7,219 nucleotides of DNA, taken from contig JAUWJP010000084.1 of the NCBI GenBank assembly GCA_030607635.1, positions 1 to 7,219 of the forward strand. The letters run 5' to 3'. A model generated the notes under the pieces. That model was given only the letters and a program-made list of their open reading frames with translations. It was not told the DNA's origin and did not search any database. This document shows, in pieces, positions 6,182 through 7,219 of the stretch (positions are counted from its first letter, which is position 1; each line of letters begins with the position of its first letter). This stretch comes from Candidatus Aminicenantota bacterium (GTDB taxonomy: Bacteria > Acidobacteriota > Aminicenantia > Aminicenantales > Aminicenantaceae). Position numbers and translations under genes: made by a program.

Positions 6182-7219
6182 TTACCTGATCTCTACGATT
6201 CTTTCTTCGATTTTGTAATTGAGTACTTTGTACTTATCCAGCCATTCCATCAGAATATTGTCTAAAGGAATGCCAGTATCGTTTGGGGCAGCCACAGGAA
6301 AACCTAAGTATTTTTCTTTTGCATGTCCAACCAGGTAATTATTACTGACAATAGTATATACTTTCCCCGGCCAGAGAACTTTGCCTTTTTTTACCAAAAC
6401 CTCCCCTTTGATTTCTATATAATCTACTCTTTCCCTATAAGGCCTGACTTTTTTTGTGTGATATTTGTACCTTATGCCTGAAACCTGAATTCTATCCCAG
6501 CCTCTTTCCACGTCTGCCTCCAGAGCATCCTTAAGCTGCTGACCTGTAAGCTTGAATACAACCAACCTGTTGTGAAAAGGAGCAACATCAAATATATTAG
6601 ATTTGGTTATAGGCCCGGCCTTAATATCAGCTCTGATTGCTCCAGTGTTGTGAAATCCGATTTGAGCTCCTGTCTTCCATCGCATTACATCAGTTATCCA
6701 ATTTCCTAGCATGCTTTCCACAAATATATCTTCTCCTGGGTAGTAATTTACAGTCTGATCTGCCTTGGCTTCTCCTATAACTTTAGCATATTCTTCCCCG
6801 ACTAAGTCATCAACCTCTCTAACTAAAGCAGCAACTTGAGGCGATGGCTTCAAGTCTATATCTGCCCAGAGCCAGATCAATTTTTCTTCATAGCCAACAA
6901 CTTTATCATTATCAACTTCCACTCTTAAATAACCCAGGGTCTTTTGATGTCCCTTTGTTGACTTGACTAATACTCCATCTACATCTTTAAATCTTCCATC
7001 CTCAGCAGCGACCAAAACTATGTCAATTCCTGCGACTTTTTTAGCTACATTTACTCCCTCATCAAACCAGCCATGCGCAATTACCACAATCAAATCTGTC
7101 TTTTTGGCGAGCACCGGGACATAAGAATTAAGGGTGGGGACAACCGGTAATACATCAAGACCCTCGACTATTTCTTTTTGGACTTCCGTCAAGAAATTCT
7201 CCTCCATAACTGCAATCAC
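6182..7219 (-). CDS. UshA-like 5'-nucleotidase/metallophosphatase, C-terminal part
   Basis: The visible 345 codons run off the right edge; the GTG at the edge is internal, not a start. The family has an N-terminal binuclear metallophosphoesterase domain and a C-terminal nucleotide-binding domain, and is usually exported, hydrolysing nucleotides or nucleotide sugars. The end of the first domain is seen as DLIVVIAHGWFDEG (visible residues 42-55), where His49 fits a metal ligand, then GIDIVLV (64-70). The usual following GHxH or GHxQ ligand motif is absent, replaced by AAEDGRF. The C-terminal domain is well conserved: GNWITDVMR (172-180), HNTGAIRADI (190-199), PITKSNIFDVAPFHNRLVV (203-221), LTGQQLKDALE (224-234), and a substrate-stacking-type NNYLV...YLGF region (293-307). 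The usual signal peptide and metal ligands Asp, His and Asn-His lie outside the window. Ends with TAA; no clear terminator follows. Activity depends on the unseen half. Confidence 0.85.
   Translation of the reverse strand: MIAVMEENFLTEVQKEIVEGLDVLPVVPTLNSYVPVLAKKTDLIVVIAHGWFDEGVNVAKKVAGIDIVLVAAEDGRFKDVDGVLVKSTKGHQKTLGYLRVEVDNDKVVGYEEKLIWLWADIDLKPSPQVAALVREVDDLVGEEYAKVIGEAKADQTVNYYPGEDIFVESMLGNWITDVMRWKTGAQIGFHNTGAIRADIKAGPITKSNIFDVAPFHNRLVVFKLTGQQLKDALEADVERGWDRIQVSGIRYKYHTKKVRPYRERVDYIEIKGEVLVKKGKVLWPGKVYTIVSNNYLVGHAKEKYLGFPVAAPNDTGIPLDNILMEWLDKYKVLNYKIEERIVEIR

Noticed and set aside
1..7219. CRISPR array, tRNA, rRNA, insertion sequence, phage or defence system
   Set aside because: No regularly spaced repeats, cloverleaf-like segments, transposase or nuclease genes were seen; almost all the sequence is taken by recognisable metabolic or exported protein genes.

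Overview
The window is bacterial DNA of moderate-to-low GC with long AT-rich intergenic stretches. Every gene in it is a recognisable family member. The secreted 6-bladed beta-propeller protein, next to a large exported serine hydrolase, together with molybdenum hydroxylase genes, resembles gene content seen in Acidobacteriota/Aminicenantes-type genomes. That assignment is a guess from gene style; no marker gene here proves it.

Left part (1-2824): the window opens inside a plus-strand gene for the large, molybdopterin-binding subunit of a xanthine dehydrogenase/aldehyde oxidase-type molybdenum hydroxylase. Only its C-terminal 159 residues are present. Facing it, and separated by a 124-bp convergent gap, is a compact minus-strand operon. 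Its order of transcription is a THEP1-like P-loop NTPase, then an XdhC/CoxI-type maturation factor, then a MocA-type molybdopterin cytidylyltransferase. The NTPase and XdhC genes are 12 nt apart, and xdhC and mocA overlap by 4 nt (ATGA). Together these genes plausibly make and mature the cytidylated molybdenum cofactor used by the neighbouring enzyme: MocA attaches CMP, and XdhC holds the cofactor and supports its sulfuration and insertion. The NTPase role is unknown. A good sigma70-like promoter sits directly against the NTPase start codon, so the transcript may be leaderless.

Middle part (2825-5971): after a 194-bp AT-rich spacer comes a second minus-strand unit. It encodes a 601-residue exported serine hydrolase of the class C beta-lactamase/penicillin-binding-protein-like family, followed 25 nt later by a 373-residue exported beta-propeller (NHL-like) protein. 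Both have good Shine-Dalgarno sequences and N-terminal export signals.

Right part (5972-7219): a 210-bp AT-rich spacer, then the C-terminal 345 codons of a minus-strand UshA-like 5'-nucleotidase/metallophosphatase that runs off the window. Its C-terminal nucleotide-binding domain looks intact, but the usual last metal-ligand motif (GHxH/GHxQ) of the phosphoesterase domain is not where expected.

No RNA gene, insertion sequence, CRISPR array, integration site or convincing intrinsic terminator was seen. Nothing here is clearly an undescribed system. The most interesting points are the THEP1-XdhC-MocA cluster and the altered metal site of the nucleotidase.
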